Source: an uncultured Acidiferrobacteraceae bacterium (lineage in GTDB: Bacteria; Pseudomonadota; Gammaproteobacteria; Arenicellales; UBA868). Taken from it: DNA of 39,803 nt. A program made the translations under genes and the position numbers. How positions within the stretch are numbered: the stretch's first letter is position 1; each line of letters starts with the position of its first letter. This document shows positions 30,696 through 39,803 of the stretch, in pieces. The notes under the pieces were generated by a model. It saw nothing but the letters and a program-made list of their open reading frames with translations. It did not search any database and was not told the DNA's origin. Where the stretch lies: contig CAJWEF010000005.1 in the NCBI GenBank assembly GCA_913031305.1, positions 1 to 39,803 of the forward strand, in the 5' to 3' direction.

Positions 30696-31835
30696 ATGGA
30701 CAGCGTCACCATGATTAAAAAGCTCGTCGGGTTTGACACGGTCTCTCGTGAAAGCAACCTGCCGTTAATCGATTTCGTTCAGAATATTCTCTACGATCAG
30801 GGGATTGGCTCGCGCCGGGTACCCAGTGCCGATGGGCAAAAGTCCAACCTGATTGCCACCGTTGGCCCCGAAGAAGTCGGTGGCGTCGTTCTTTCTGGCC
30901 ATACCGATGTAGTTCCCGTTGATGGGCAGGATTGGGACAGCGACCCTTTTACCCTGATGCGCTCGGGTAGCCGCTTGTATGGCAGGGGCAGTTGTGACAT
31001 GAAGGGATTTATTGGCATCGCTTTGGCCCTGGTACCCAAGATGGTGAACCTGCGCCGACCAATCCACTTTGCGTTGTCGTACGACGAGGAGGTAGGGTGT
31101 TTGGGTGCCCCGGATATGATAGAGGTGATTCGCCGCGAACTGCCGGAGCCGCAAGGTGTCATTGTCGGCGAGCCAACTACCATGGGTGCGGTCATTGGGC
31201 ATAAGGGTATGGTCGGGCTGCGTACGGTTGTGCGTGGCTATGAAGCGCATTCCAGTCAGACCCACCGGGGCGTCAGTGCTGTGATGACCGCGGCTCGATT
31301 GGTAAGTCATCTGGAATCAGTGGCCCAAGACCTGGCCAAAAAAACACCTAGCGATAATGGGTTTGAACCCCACTACACGTCGGTGCATGTAGGGGTTATT
31401 CATGGCGGTACGGCCCTTAACATTATCTCCGGCGAATGCGAATTCGTCTGGGACATCCGGAATATTCCAGGGGATGACCCACAATTGTTAATCGATGTTT
31501 TCGAGCAGTTCTGTCGAGACGAGGTTTTGCCGGGGATGCGTGCGCGGTATGAGCGTTGCGCTATTGACACCCAGGTGTTGGCAAGAAGCCCAGCCTTTGA
31601 TGAGTCGGCATCGCCAATACTGAGCCTAGTGCAGTCGCTGACCGGCAGTGACGATACAGCCCGGGTAGCCTACGGCGCAGAAGCTGGGCAATACCAAGGG
31701 GCTGGATTTCCCACGGTTTTATGTGGCCCCGGGTCGATTGATCAGGCGCACCAACCCAATGAGTTTATTGAGATGGCTGAGGTTGAATCAGGCGAGCGTT
31801 TTCTGAGCGCCCTGATCACCGAGATGTCTCGTTAA
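30696..31835 (+). CDS. argE: Acetylornithine deacetylase
   Basis: VVLSGHTDVVPVDGQDWDSDPFTL, LYGRGSCDMKGFIGIAL, SYDEEVGCLGA, GEPTTMGAVIGHKG, GAEAGQYQGAGFPTVLCGPGSIDQAHQPNE. Confidence 0.95.
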   Translation: MDSVTMIKKLVGFDTVSRESNLPLIDFVQNILYDQGIGSRRVPSADGQKSNLIATVGPEEVGGVVLSGHTDVVPVDGQDWDSDPFTLMRSGSRLYGRGSCDMKGFIGIALALVPKMVNLRRPIHFALSYDEEVGCLGAPDMIEVIRRELPEPQGVIVGEPTTMGAVIGHKGMVGLRTVVRGYEAHSSQTHRGVSAVMTAARLVSHLESVAQDLAKKTPSDNGFEPHYTSVHVGVIHGGTALNIISGECEFVWDIRNIPGDDPQLLIDVFEQFCRDEVLPGMRARYERCAIDTQVLARSPAFDESASPILSLVQSLTGSDDTARVAYGAEAGQYQGAGFPTVLCGPGSIDQAHQPNEFIEMAEVESGERFLSALITEMSR

Positions 31836-31852
31836 TCTTTGGCCGAGCCGAC

Positions 31853-32953
31853 TTAGAACATGGTACTGATTAGGCTTGCGCACTCGGTTGCTCCACCAAT
31901 GACATCCGCGCGCTCAAGCCGCTCCATGGCCAGCAACTGAGGGAGTCGGTCCAGCCATTGGCCGCCACCATACTCGGCGGCTTTGAAGTCAAGGCCTGGT
32001 ACCTGGCCGCGCAGGAAAGTGACCAGTGGCGCCATTTCTGGATAGTGCTCACGCACGAAGTAGCCAAAGGGAACTCCAGCTTCGAAAACTTCGGCGATGG
32101 TGCTGTATCCGACCTTGCCAATGACGATATCAGCGGCATGAATCAGGTCTGGGTGGTACATAGCGGTACGAGCTGGCAAGAAGGTAACATTGGCGTGAGT
32201 TTCAGCGCTCGTGCCGATACCTGCAACGACAAAATCGATCCCTCGGAAATCCGAACATAGGCGTTCATGAAAAGGAAATTCAGTCGCAGTGCCGCCCATG
32301 CTGATGAAAACCAGTTTTTGGCCCCGTCCCAGCCCGAGCTTGCCGCGGGTGGTGGCGCGGTCCTGGCGTTGTCGACGAGCGACCGGCCGGGTCGTTTTTG
32401 CATGGGAAACCGGAACGCAGACGGGAGTAGTTTGAATACGCAAGTCGGCGTGGGTGAATAGGGGTGCCAGCAATTCGCTGTAGTGGCGAAGGCTTGGCGC
32501 GTGCTCTGCAAGCCCGGCGTAGATCCAGTCCCAGGTGAAATTCTCTACGAGCACCGAGGGGATGCCAGCGACTTTTGCCGCAGCAAGCCCGAGTGGGGCG
32601 ATATCACTGATGACAAGTCGACACTTTAGCGCCTGAAATTGTGTCGCAAGCGCTTTGACCTCTTTAGGATCTAACGGCAGGCGCTTACTAAGCTCGATGA
32701 CCGTTGCGCCAACATCTGCATTCAGGGAGTCGGTCTGTACCAGGCCGAGATCGCAGTCTGTTCTATGGTAATTGAAGTTTCCAATACTTTGGGAGAAGTA
32801 CCAACGAGGGACATGAGTGAATAACTCAACCACCAAACTGGGGTCCCGATCGCGCATCGCTTCGATGACTGCGCTAGCCCGGGACGCGTGGCCAAAACCG
32901 TGCGATGAAATTACAAAAGCAACGCTTCGAGTTCGACTACCAATGTGGGTCAT
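31853..32953 (-). CDS. Glycosyltransferase-like protein (MurG/UGT-like GT-B fold)
   Basis: VAFVISSHGFGHASRASAVIEAM, LVFISMGGTATEFPF, HAADIVIGKVGYSTIAEVFEAGVPFGYFVRE. Confidence 0.75.
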   Translation of the reverse strand: MTHIGSRTRSVAFVISSHGFGHASRASAVIEAMRDRDPSLVVELFTHVPRWYFSQSIGNFNYHRTDCDLGLVQTDSLNADVGATVIELSKRLPLDPKEVKALATQFQALKCRLVISDIAPLGLAAAKVAGIPSVLVENFTWDWIYAGLAEHAPSLRHYSELLAPLFTHADLRIQTTPVCVPVSHAKTTRPVARRQRQDRATTRGKLGLGRGQKLVFISMGGTATEFPFHERLCSDFRGIDFVVAGIGTSAETHANVTFLPARTAMYHPDLIHAADIVIGKVGYSTIAEVFEAGVPFGYFVREHYPEMAPLVTFLRGQVPGLDFKAAEYGGGQWLDRLPQLLAMERLERADVIGGATECASLISTMF

Positions 32954-32998
32954 GGTGTTGCGCTGTCAGGGTTTGAAACACACAGCTGGTCGTTGGCG

Positions 32999-34564
32999 CT
33001 ACTGCTTGAAATAGTTATCCAGAAAGCTTTCGAAGTCCATAGTGTCATCTTGCTCGGCTTGCCGTGCGCTTTGGTGAGAGTTCGCCGCTTCCCGGCGCAA
33101 TAGTGTGTCTTCACCCGGATCCAAGGGATAGTTCTTGAAGTAGTTCTCATGGCTCTCGGCCTGAGCCATGGCAAATGTGAAGAAAGTGTTGTTGTGCTCC
33201 TTCATTTGCTGAAGAACCTTTGCTGAAGGGGTATTGTCGGGATCCTCGAAGGCAATGCGGTAGTGCGATAATGATTGACAGTAGCCAGCATCGCCGTGTT
33301 GATCCATATAAGCTGCCAGCGGCTCCAGCCACTCGATAAGTTCAAGCCCACAACGCGACACGGGGCATTCATGCCCCATACCACTAGTGATTGTCAGTCC
33401 AGGGTCGCGGCCGAATTCTGCTACACGCGTTTGGGTGTCACGAAGTCTGGCAAAGTCGTCCTCGCTTAGAGGCGGACTGGGCTCCAACAAGCATGCCAGC
33501 ATCATGAGATCCAGAAAACGAATTTCGTGCTCGTCAATACCGATGGGCAGAAAAGGGTTGAGGTCTAATGAGCGTAATTCGATGTATTCCACACCGTGTT
33601 CCTGCAGGGAATGGCTAGGTCGTTCACCAGAGAGGGCAACGCGTTTGGGTCGCATTGAAGCGTAATACTCATTTTCGATTTGTAGCAGCGAGTCATTCAA
33701 TTGGCGATATTCACCATCCACCTTGACTCCGATCCCCTGGTAGGGTGGATAAGGCTCGGTAGTGGCGCGCACCAGTGACTCTGTGTATTCGGCCAAACTG
33801 TTCAGGCTCATATGCACCGCCTCCTGGGCTTCACTTTGATAGCCCAGACCCGAAAGGCGCAGGCTGGTAGCATGAGGCAAATGATAACTGGCGTTGCCGA
33901 GTTTTTGCAGGTGATGTGAGCGGCCTTCCAGAAAAGTGGGGCACACGGCAGGCGAGGCGCCAAACAGGTAGGGTATCGTCCAGTCATGGCGATAGAAATT
34001 ACGCATCAGTCCCAGGTACTGTTCTGACTTGAAGTCACGTAGCGGTAGGGTCGAGTTCTTGACCTCCCGATACGGGCGCCAGAAATCATCGCTGAGAGAG
34101 AAATTGAAATGGATTCCGGAAATAGTCTGCATCAACCTGCCGTAGCGGTGGGCAAGACCTGTCCGGTAGACTGTTTTCATGCGACCTGCATTGGAATTAC
34201 CATAACGGGCAATCGGGATGCTGTCTTCGCCATGCAGGATGCAAGGCATACTGTTGACCCAGAGTTTTTCCTCCCCGATATTCTGGTAGGTGAACTGATG
34301 CAGTCTCGATAGAAACTCCAGCAATGCTGGCACCTTGTCGAAGATTGGGGTGATAAATTCCAGTAGTGCTTCGGAGTAATCGGTTGTGATGTAACGGTGG
34401 CTAAGCGCTGCACCTAATGCTTCGGGGTGGGGATGTTGCGAGATTACACCGGCGGCATCAATGCGCAGGCTTTCTTTTTCAAGCCCGCGTCGGACTGCGC
34501 CCGAGATTGGATCCATCCCGGCATGCTCGATCTTTTGCAGCGTTCGTGTTAGGTTGTTTCCCAC
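32999..34564 (-). CDS. gshA: Glutamate--cysteine ligase (class 1)
   Basis: GLEKESLRI, ITTDYSEALLEFITP, LWVNSMPCIL, YGRLMQTISGIHFNFSLSDDFW, YIELRSLDLNPFLPIGID. Confidence 0.96.
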   Translation of the reverse strand: MGNNLTRTLQKIEHAGMDPISGAVRRGLEKESLRIDAAGVISQHPHPEALGAALSHRYITTDYSEALLEFITPIFDKVPALLEFLSRLHQFTYQNIGEEKLWVNSMPCILHGEDSIPIARYGNSNAGRMKTVYRTGLAHRYGRLMQTISGIHFNFSLSDDFWRPYREVKNSTLPLRDFKSEQYLGLMRNFYRHDWTIPYLFGASPAVCPTFLEGRSHHLQKLGNASYHLPHATSLRLSGLGYQSEAQEAVHMSLNSLAEYTESLVRATTEPYPPYQGIGVKVDGEYRQLNDSLLQIENEYYASMRPKRVALSGERPSHSLQEHGVEYIELRSLDLNPFLPIGIDEHEIRFLDLMMLACLLEPSPPLSEDDFARLRDTQTRVAEFGRDPGLTITSGMGHECPVSRCGLELIEWLEPLAAYMDQHGDAGYCQSLSHYRIAFEDPDNTPSAKVLQQMKEHNNTFFTFAMAQAESHENYFKNYPLDPGEDTLLRREAANSHQSARQAEQDDTMDFESFLDNYFKQ

Positions 34565-34605
34565 CTAGAGCCCTCGACAGTATGGCGTCACCGTTGGTTA
34601 ATTGA

Positions 34606-35031
34606 ATGACGAAGTGGTTTCAGGAAGACCTGAGAGTGCAAACCGCTGGCCGGGAGATCCGCGACATCACACCTTTGATTGCGGAATTGATGGGTCGTTC
34701 CGGAATTATGACCGGATTGTCCAACATTTTTATCGCCCATACCAGTGCTTCCCTCATGGTAACCGAGAATGCCGATCCTGCTGTTCACCATGATCTGGAG
34801 CGGTTTATGCGGCGTACTGCTCCCGATGGCGATGCACTTTACACACATACCGATGAAGGCCCGGATGATATGTCTGCACATGTGAGAAGTGTTCTGACAG
34901 ATACCAGCTTGAGTGTGCCGGTCGTTAAAGGCCGGCTCGCGCTTGGCACCTGGCAGGGCGTGTACCTTTGGGAGCACCGCGTCCGCCCCCACGTTCGACA
35001 TATTGTGGTGACAATTTGGGGAGAGCAGTGA
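34606..35031 (+). CDS. yjbQ: YjbQ family (UPF0047 / secondary thiamine-phosphate synthase-like) protein
   Basis: ITPLIAELMGRSG, NIFIAHTSASLMVTENADPAVHHDLERFM, DDMSAHVRSVLTDTSLSVPVVKGRLALGTWQGVYLWEHR. Confidence 0.93.
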   Translation: MTKWFQEDLRVQTAGREIRDITPLIAELMGRSGIMTGLSNIFIAHTSASLMVTENADPAVHHDLERFMRRTAPDGDALYTHTDEGPDDMSAHVRSVLTDTSLSVPVVKGRLALGTWQGVYLWEHRVRPHVRHIVVTIWGEQ

Positions 35032-36068
35032 TGCTGAGACAAACTCCGATATCGGACTATCACTTCTGTGTCGCACCAATGATGGACTGGACTGATCGAC
35101 ATGAACGTTACTTGCTGCGATTACTGACACGCCATGCCCGGTTGTATACCGAAATGGTGACCACCGGCGCTTTGTTGCATGGTGACAGTGCGCGTTTTCT
35201 AGCCCATGACCCGGTAGAGTACCCGCTGGCCTTGCAACTGGGTGGCAGTGAGCCCGACGCCATGGCCATGTGTGCTCAAATGGGAGAGGACGCTGGCTAC
35301 AATGAGATTAATATCAACACGGGCTGTCCCTCCGATCGAGTGCAGTCCGGGCGGTTTGGCGCCTGTCTGATGCGTGAGCCAGACCGCGTAGCGGCGTGTG
35401 TCCGGGCGATGTCCAAGGTGATCTCGATCCCTGTCACGGTAAAATGCCGGATCGGCGTCGATTTTGACGACCGCTTCGAGCAACTGGTCAATTTTGTCGA
35501 GGTGGTCTCCAGCGCAGGCTGTACGGTCTTTATCGTGCACGCACGCAAGGCCTGGCTGTCGGGCTTGAGCCCTCGCCAGAATCGTGAAATCCCGCCTCTT
35601 GACTACCCGCGGGTGTACCAACTGAAAGCCCGGTTTCCTGAACTGACCATTGTCATTAATGGCGGTATTTCTCAATGGGATCAAGTCCAGACCCACCTCA
35701 CACGAGTTGATGGAGTCATGGTAGGGCGTGAGGCTTACCAGAACCCGTATAAATTGGCGACCGTGGACCACGAGCTTTTTGGAGCCACCGGTCCTGTTTT
35801 GTCACGTTGGCAGGTTCTAGAGTTGTACAAACCATATATTCGCCGTGAACTCCAACGCGGTGTGCGTCTTAAGCATATGTCTCGTCATCTTCTGGGCCTG
35901 TTTCACGGTCAACCGGGTGCGCGAAACTGGCGTCGGACTTTGAGCGGGCGCGGAGCGCGTGCTGGCGCAGGAATAGAGGTGATCGATTCAGCCGAGGCCC
36001 AAGTCCGAAAGGAAAGCGATCTGCACTTTGCAAGCCAGCCCAGCCAAGCGGTATATTTTGCAGCATGA
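35031..36068 (+). CDS. dusA: tRNA-dihydrouridine(20/20a) synthase DusA
   Basis: FCVAPMMDWTDRHERYLLRLL, YTEMVTTGALLHGD, NININTGCPSDRVQSGRFGACLM-like region, FIVHARKAWLSGLSPRQNREIPPLDY; TGATG coupling to yjbQ. Confidence 0.96.
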   Translation: MLRQTPISDYHFCVAPMMDWTDRHERYLLRLLTRHARLYTEMVTTGALLHGDSARFLAHDPVEYPLALQLGGSEPDAMAMCAQMGEDAGYNEININTGCPSDRVQSGRFGACLMREPDRVAACVRAMSKVISIPVTVKCRIGVDFDDRFEQLVNFVEVVSSAGCTVFIVHARKAWLSGLSPRQNREIPPLDYPRVYQLKARFPELTIVINGGISQWDQVQTHLTRVDGVMVGREAYQNPYKLATVDHELFGATGPVLSRWQVLELYKPYIRRELQRGVRLKHMSRHLLGLFHGQPGARNWRRTLSGRGARAGAGIEVIDSAEAQVRKESDLHFASQPSQAVYFAA

Positions 36069-37636
36069 AAAGCGCGATCAAATTGTTGCTGTGGCTGTTT
36101 GGGGCTGCGATTGTCCTGCTGGGGGCCAGTTTGGTTTGGCTCACCACGTTTTTTGAGCCTTCAGATTACCGCGATGAAATTGCGCAGTGGGCCGCAGAGC
36201 GTACCGGGTATCACTTTGTGATTGAAGGCGCGGTGTCGGTCGATTTTGAACATGAGCCGGTGCGGGGCTTTTTTGTGGATATCGGGGTGCGCGATGCCAG
36301 GTTGACCCGGGTGGACGAAATCCCCGGCGAGCAGCAACTACACCTTAGTACTTTGGATTTCTCTGCGGATCTAGGCGATCTGTTTGCCAGCGCCCGGGGC
36401 ACGCCCCTTGCCGGCAAAGGGCGTTTTAATGTGGTTGATGCAGACTTGCGCAAGCTATTGGCCAAATCTGAAGTGAATTGGGATGCGTTTACGCCGCAGG
36501 CCTTCCGTTCGGTTAGTGCCACAAGTGACTTTCGGGTATCAGGCGATACTTTGTCCCTGACAGGCCTTGAGGTGTCGATGGATGAAACCCAGGTGAGTGG
36601 TGATCTGGAAATTGAAAATCTGTCAGCGGATCCGGCCTTTCGCTTCGATCTGAATGTGCCGTCGCTGGATCTGGAGAATCTCCTTCAACTGAGCGCTCAG
36701 GGGCCTTTTGATGGCCTGATTTTACTGAACCTGCCGGCTATTCTGGTTGCGCAAAGTGAGGTTACGGGATTACTTAAGATCGGTACGCTACAGTCCGGCG
36801 GGGTGACAATGAGTGATGTCGTCATGCCCCTTCGTGCCGACGATGGCGTCATCGTTTCTTCACCAATCACTGCCGGCTTCTACGGTGGCGAGGCGCGTAT
36901 CGATACGGTATTGCGGGTCGATGGCACGCTTCTCGATTTTCGCACCCGACAGCAGATCAGCCAGTGCCGATTGGGTGAATTACTTAGTGATCTTGAACTG
37001 ACTGGAGTGATTGAGGCGCGCGGTAGCCTCTCAGCGAATCTCGCTTTTTCAGGTGTGGACAAGGCCAGCCGACTTCAATCCGCCCGGGGCGTCATTGAGT
37101 TCGCTGCGGATCAAGGGCGGATCAAGGGCCTTGATCTTGCGACTCTGATAGAGCAATTGGGCCGTAGTGCGGCCGGCTTCACCGATGGCCCGATGGGTGA
37201 GAGTGCATTTACATCATTGGGGGATATTCGAGCGACTTTGCGAGTTGAGAAAGGTCTACTGATTAATGAAGACCTCGCCTTCCAGGCAGGAGGCCTGGAG
37301 GTACGCGGGCGTGGTGGATTGGCGCTTCAGAGCGAACAGCTTGATTACCGTATATCTTTGGCCCTTAACAACCGTGAGCTCGCGAGTGTACTTCCGCCGC
37401 CATTCAATAGCGGTATGATTGTGTTGCCACTACGGATTAGTGGGCAGTGGCATGCGCCATCGTTGATGATAGATATGCCTCGGATGTTGCAACTCCAGTT
37501 TCAGGCAGCTATGGGAGGAGGCACTGGACTAAAGATACCCCCGGCGGATGCCCGAGTTGCCCGCTTAGCGAAGGATCTGGGTGCGGAATTAGCCCAGGCT
37601 CTTGGTGGAGAACCTGACGCGGCAGCGGAGCAGTGA
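36065..37636 (+). CDS. AsmA-family protein
   Basis: N-terminal TM and ATWLTTFFEPSDYRDEIAQWAAERTGYHFVIEGAVSVDFE-like region; C-terminal LDYRISLALNNRELASVLPPPFNSGMIVLPLRISGQWHAPSLMID. Confidence 0.82.
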   Translation: MKSAIKLLLWLFGAAIVLLGASLVWLTTFFEPSDYRDEIAQWAAERTGYHFVIEGAVSVDFEHEPVRGFFVDIGVRDARLTRVDEIPGEQQLHLSTLDFSADLGDLFASARGTPLAGKGRFNVVDADLRKLLAKSEVNWDAFTPQAFRSVSATSDFRVSGDTLSLTGLEVSMDETQVSGDLEIENLSADPAFRFDLNVPSLDLENLLQLSAQGPFDGLILLNLPAILVAQSEVTGLLKIGTLQSGGVTMSDVVMPLRADDGVIVSSPITAGFYGGEARIDTVLRVDGTLLDFRTRQQISQCRLGELLSDLELTGVIEARGSLSANLAFSGVDKASRLQSARGVIEFAADQGRIKGLDLATLIEQLGRSAAGFTDGPMGESAFTSLGDIRATLRVEKGLLINEDLAFQAGGLEVRGRGGLALQSEQLDYRISLALNNRELASVLPPPFNSGMIVLPLRISGQWHAPSLMIDMPRMLQLQFQAAMGGGTGLKIPPADARVARLAKDLGAELAQALGGEPDAAAEQ

Positions 37637-37779
37637 AGCTTGCGCGTTATGGGCCTCGGCGAGCACTGCCAGCACAGTTTACATTGCACAACCTTAACGG
37701 CGTCGGTGCGGCAAGCGCGGCGATAGCCCTTGTTAAAACCTTTGCCCGACCAGGCATTTACTGACAGACGGAGAGATTA

Positions 37780-39459
37780 ATGAGCGACAAGTTGAATAAG
37801 GTCAGTTCACGGATTACCCAACCCCGTTCGCAGGGCGCTTCTCAGGCCATGCTTTACGCTACCGGAATGAGTCGAGCCGACATGGGTAAGCCACAAGTAG
37901 GCATCGCCAGCATGTGGTGGGAAGGCAATCCTTGCAATATGCACCTCAATGATCTTGCAGCTCGTATTGGAGAGGGAGTCAACGATGCCGGCATGATCAG
38001 CATGCGCTTCAACACGATCGGCGTGAGCGACGGAATTTCTATGGGTACTGAGGGTATGAGTTACTCGTTACAGTCACGTGATCTGATTGCAGATTCCATT
38101 GAAACAGTCATGGGTGGGCAATGGTATGACGGACTTGTGACTGTACCGGGCTGTGATAAAAATATGCCCGGATGTTTGATTGCCATGGGCCGCGTCAACC
38201 GTCCATCGCTGATGGTTTACGGCGGCACCATCAAGCCAGGCCATGCCGGCAATCAGACAGTGGATATCGTCTCAGCATTTCAGAGTTATGGCCAGTACAT
38301 CGCTGAAGTCATCAGCGATGATGAGCGTCAGGAAATTGTCACACGTGCGTGCCCAGGCGCTGGCGCCTGCGGCGGAATGTATACAGCGAATACCATGGCC
38401 AGCGCTATCGAGGCGATGGGTATGTCGTTGCCGTACAGTGCTTCGACCCCAGCCGTGCTGCCTGAAAAAATGGAAGAATGTTTTAAGGCCGGCGCTGCGG
38501 TGCGTAAAATGCTTGAGCTCAATTTGTGCCCACGCGATATTATGACCCGGGAAGCCTTCGAAAACGCGATGGTCATCGTGACGGTACTGGGTGGATCAAC
38601 CAATGCCGTACTGCATCTGATCGCTATGGCTCGAGCAGTCGATGTTCCGCTGGGTATTGATGATTTCCAGAATATCAGCGATCGCGTGCCGTTCCTTGCA
38701 GATCTCAAACCCAGCGGCCAGTATGTAATGGAAGATCTGCATAACGTCGGCGGTATTCCTGCTGTGATGCGTTATCTACTTGCGCAGGGGCTTCTTAATG
38801 GCGACTGCATGACTGTGACCGGCCAGACAATAGCGCAAAACCTTGAGCAGCTGGCAGATCTGGAAGAAGGGCAGCAAGTGTTTCATTTTCTGGATAATCC
38901 AATCAAGGAGACAGGCCATATCCGCATCCTCAAAGGGAATCTCGCACCCGGCGGGTCGGTAGCCAAGATTACCGGCAAAGAGGGGCGCCAGTTCAGCGGG
39001 CCTGCTCGTGTTTTTGATGGTGAAGAGGCAATGCTGGGCGCGCTGGAAGAAGGTCAAATCAACAAGGGCGATGTAATCGTAATCCGTTACGAAGGCCCCA
39101 AAGGCGGCCCAGGCATGCCCGAGATGTTGACTCCGACCTCGGCTATTATGGGTGCGGGGCTGGGCTTGGATGTGGCACTGATTACGGACGGACGTTTCTC
39201 GGGTGGCTCACACGGTTTTATCATAGGCCACGTTGTGCCTGAGGCCCAGGAGGGAGGGCCGATTGGGTTAATCAGAGATGGTGACATCATCTGCCTGGAC
39301 GCGGATGCCAACACGATTGATGTGACCCTTTCCGATGCGGAACTTCGCGAGCGAAAGGCTAACTGGACTATGCCGGCATACAAAACAACGCGCGGTACGC
39401 TGCATAAGTACATCAAAAACGTCAAGACGGCGAGCGAAGGGTGTGTGACAGACGAGTAG
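37780..39459 (+). CDS. ilvD: Dihydroxy-acid dehydratase
   Basis: [88 protein letters not shown]. Confidence 0.97.
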   Translation: MSDKLNKVSSRITQPRSQGASQAMLYATGMSRADMGKPQVGIASMWWEGNPCNMHLNDLAARIGEGVNDAGMISMRFNTIGVSDGISMGTEGMSYSLQSRDLIADSIETVMGGQWYDGLVTVPGCDKNMPGCLIAMGRVNRPSLMVYGGTIKPGHAGNQTVDIVSAFQSYGQYIAEVISDDERQEIVTRACPGAGACGGMYTANTMASAIEAMGMSLPYSASTPAVLPEKMEECFKAGAAVRKMLELNLCPRDIMTREAFENAMVIVTVLGGSTNAVLHLIAMARAVDVPLGIDDFQNISDRVPFLADLKPSGQYVMEDLHNVGGIPAVMRYLLAQGLLNGDCMTVTGQTIAQNLEQLADLEEGQQVFHFLDNPIKETGHIRILKGNLAPGGSVAKITGKEGRQFSGPARVFDGEEAMLGALEEGQINKGDVIVIRYEGPKGGPGMPEMLTPTSAIMGAGLGLDVALITDGRFSGGSHGFIIGHVVPEAQEGGPIGLIRDGDIICLDADANTIDVTLSDAELRERKANWTMPAYKTTRGTLHKYIKNVKTASEGCVTDE

Positions 39460-39541
39460 AGCACCTCGGAGGCAGGCGGTAAGTTTTGCTAAAAGCGTAT
39501 CCGATCGGGTGAGGACACTGGTAAGTCGCCGATGCGAGCAT

Positions 39542-39567
39542 CAAATATATGAGCGATCTAATATTTG
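39542..39567. repeat. Inverted repeat CAAATAT-N12-ATATTTG upstream of/overlapping the start of the trxC-like ORF
   Basis: 7-bp perfect arms at 39542-39548 and 39561-39567. Confidence 0.35.
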
Positions 39568-39582
39568 AGCGCATTGCCAATG

Positions 39583-39803
39583 AAACGCGACACTCACGGA
39601 GTTTGTCTCAGATGTGCCAGGGTCAATCGAGCGCCTACTGACAAGCCCGGCACCCGGGGTCGGTGCGGCGAGTGCAGCAGCGCTCTTTTTACCGGTCAGC
39701 CCATATGCTTAGGGGCCAATAATTTCAACACGCCTATTGGTCGCAATGGTCTGCGGGCGCTTGTTGATGTTAGGTCTGATGGCGTGGCCCTTGGCAGATG
39801 ACG
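39583..39803 (+). pseudogene. trxC: Thioredoxin-2 (TrxC)-like gene, apparently frameshifted and with lost CGPC cysteines; truncated by window end
   Basis: TrxC-type zinc ribbon VCLRCARVNRAP...GRCGECSSALF retained; frame 0 reads ALVDVRSD then GVALGR-stop, whereas the frame starting at 39780 reads WRGPWQMT, aligning by eye to W-C-G-P-C-R-M. Approximate start (Met at 39580 region). Confidence 0.6.

Noticed and set aside
37108-37129. 11-bp tandem repeat GGATCAAGGGC x2 in the AsmA-family gene
   Set aside because: Two copies only, not a multiple of 3, within normal coding sequence; most likely chance.

Overview
Gammaproteobacterial-type chromosomal window, densely coding and mostly housekeeping. 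No CRISPR array, IS element, prophage or tRNA gene was recognised. Left to right: a truncated zinc-type quinone oxidoreductase; a 2-aminoethylphosphonate module (phnX, phnW, divergent LysR regulator); DUF3108 and endonuclease/exonuclease/phosphatase proteins; a BKACE/DUF849 enzyme; M50 protease; methyltransferase; 4.5S SRP RNA; dnaX-ybaB-recR; dihydroorotase; dksA; GST; smc-zipA-ligA; aconitase; EamA transporter. Next is an amide/gamma-glutamyl-flavoured island (N-formylglutamate amidohydrolase, YbdK-like carboxylate-amine ligase, an uncharacterised protein, stand-alone hydantoinase/oxoprolinase). The right end has 3-hydroxyacyl-CoA dehydrogenase, argE, a glycosyltransferase-like gene, gshA, yjbQ, dusA, AsmA-family, ilvD, and a damaged-looking trxC-like gene at the edge. 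Items most worth a second look: the amide/gamma-glutamyl island, an in-frame A AAA AAG slippery heptamer in dnaX, the trxC-like frame break with lost CGPC cysteines, a 24-bp AT-rich near-palindrome between phnW and the LysR gene, and an unannotated small ORF start/stop-coupled to the BKACE gene. No clearly new defence or mobile system was found. All family names come from reading the translations by eye; no searches were run.
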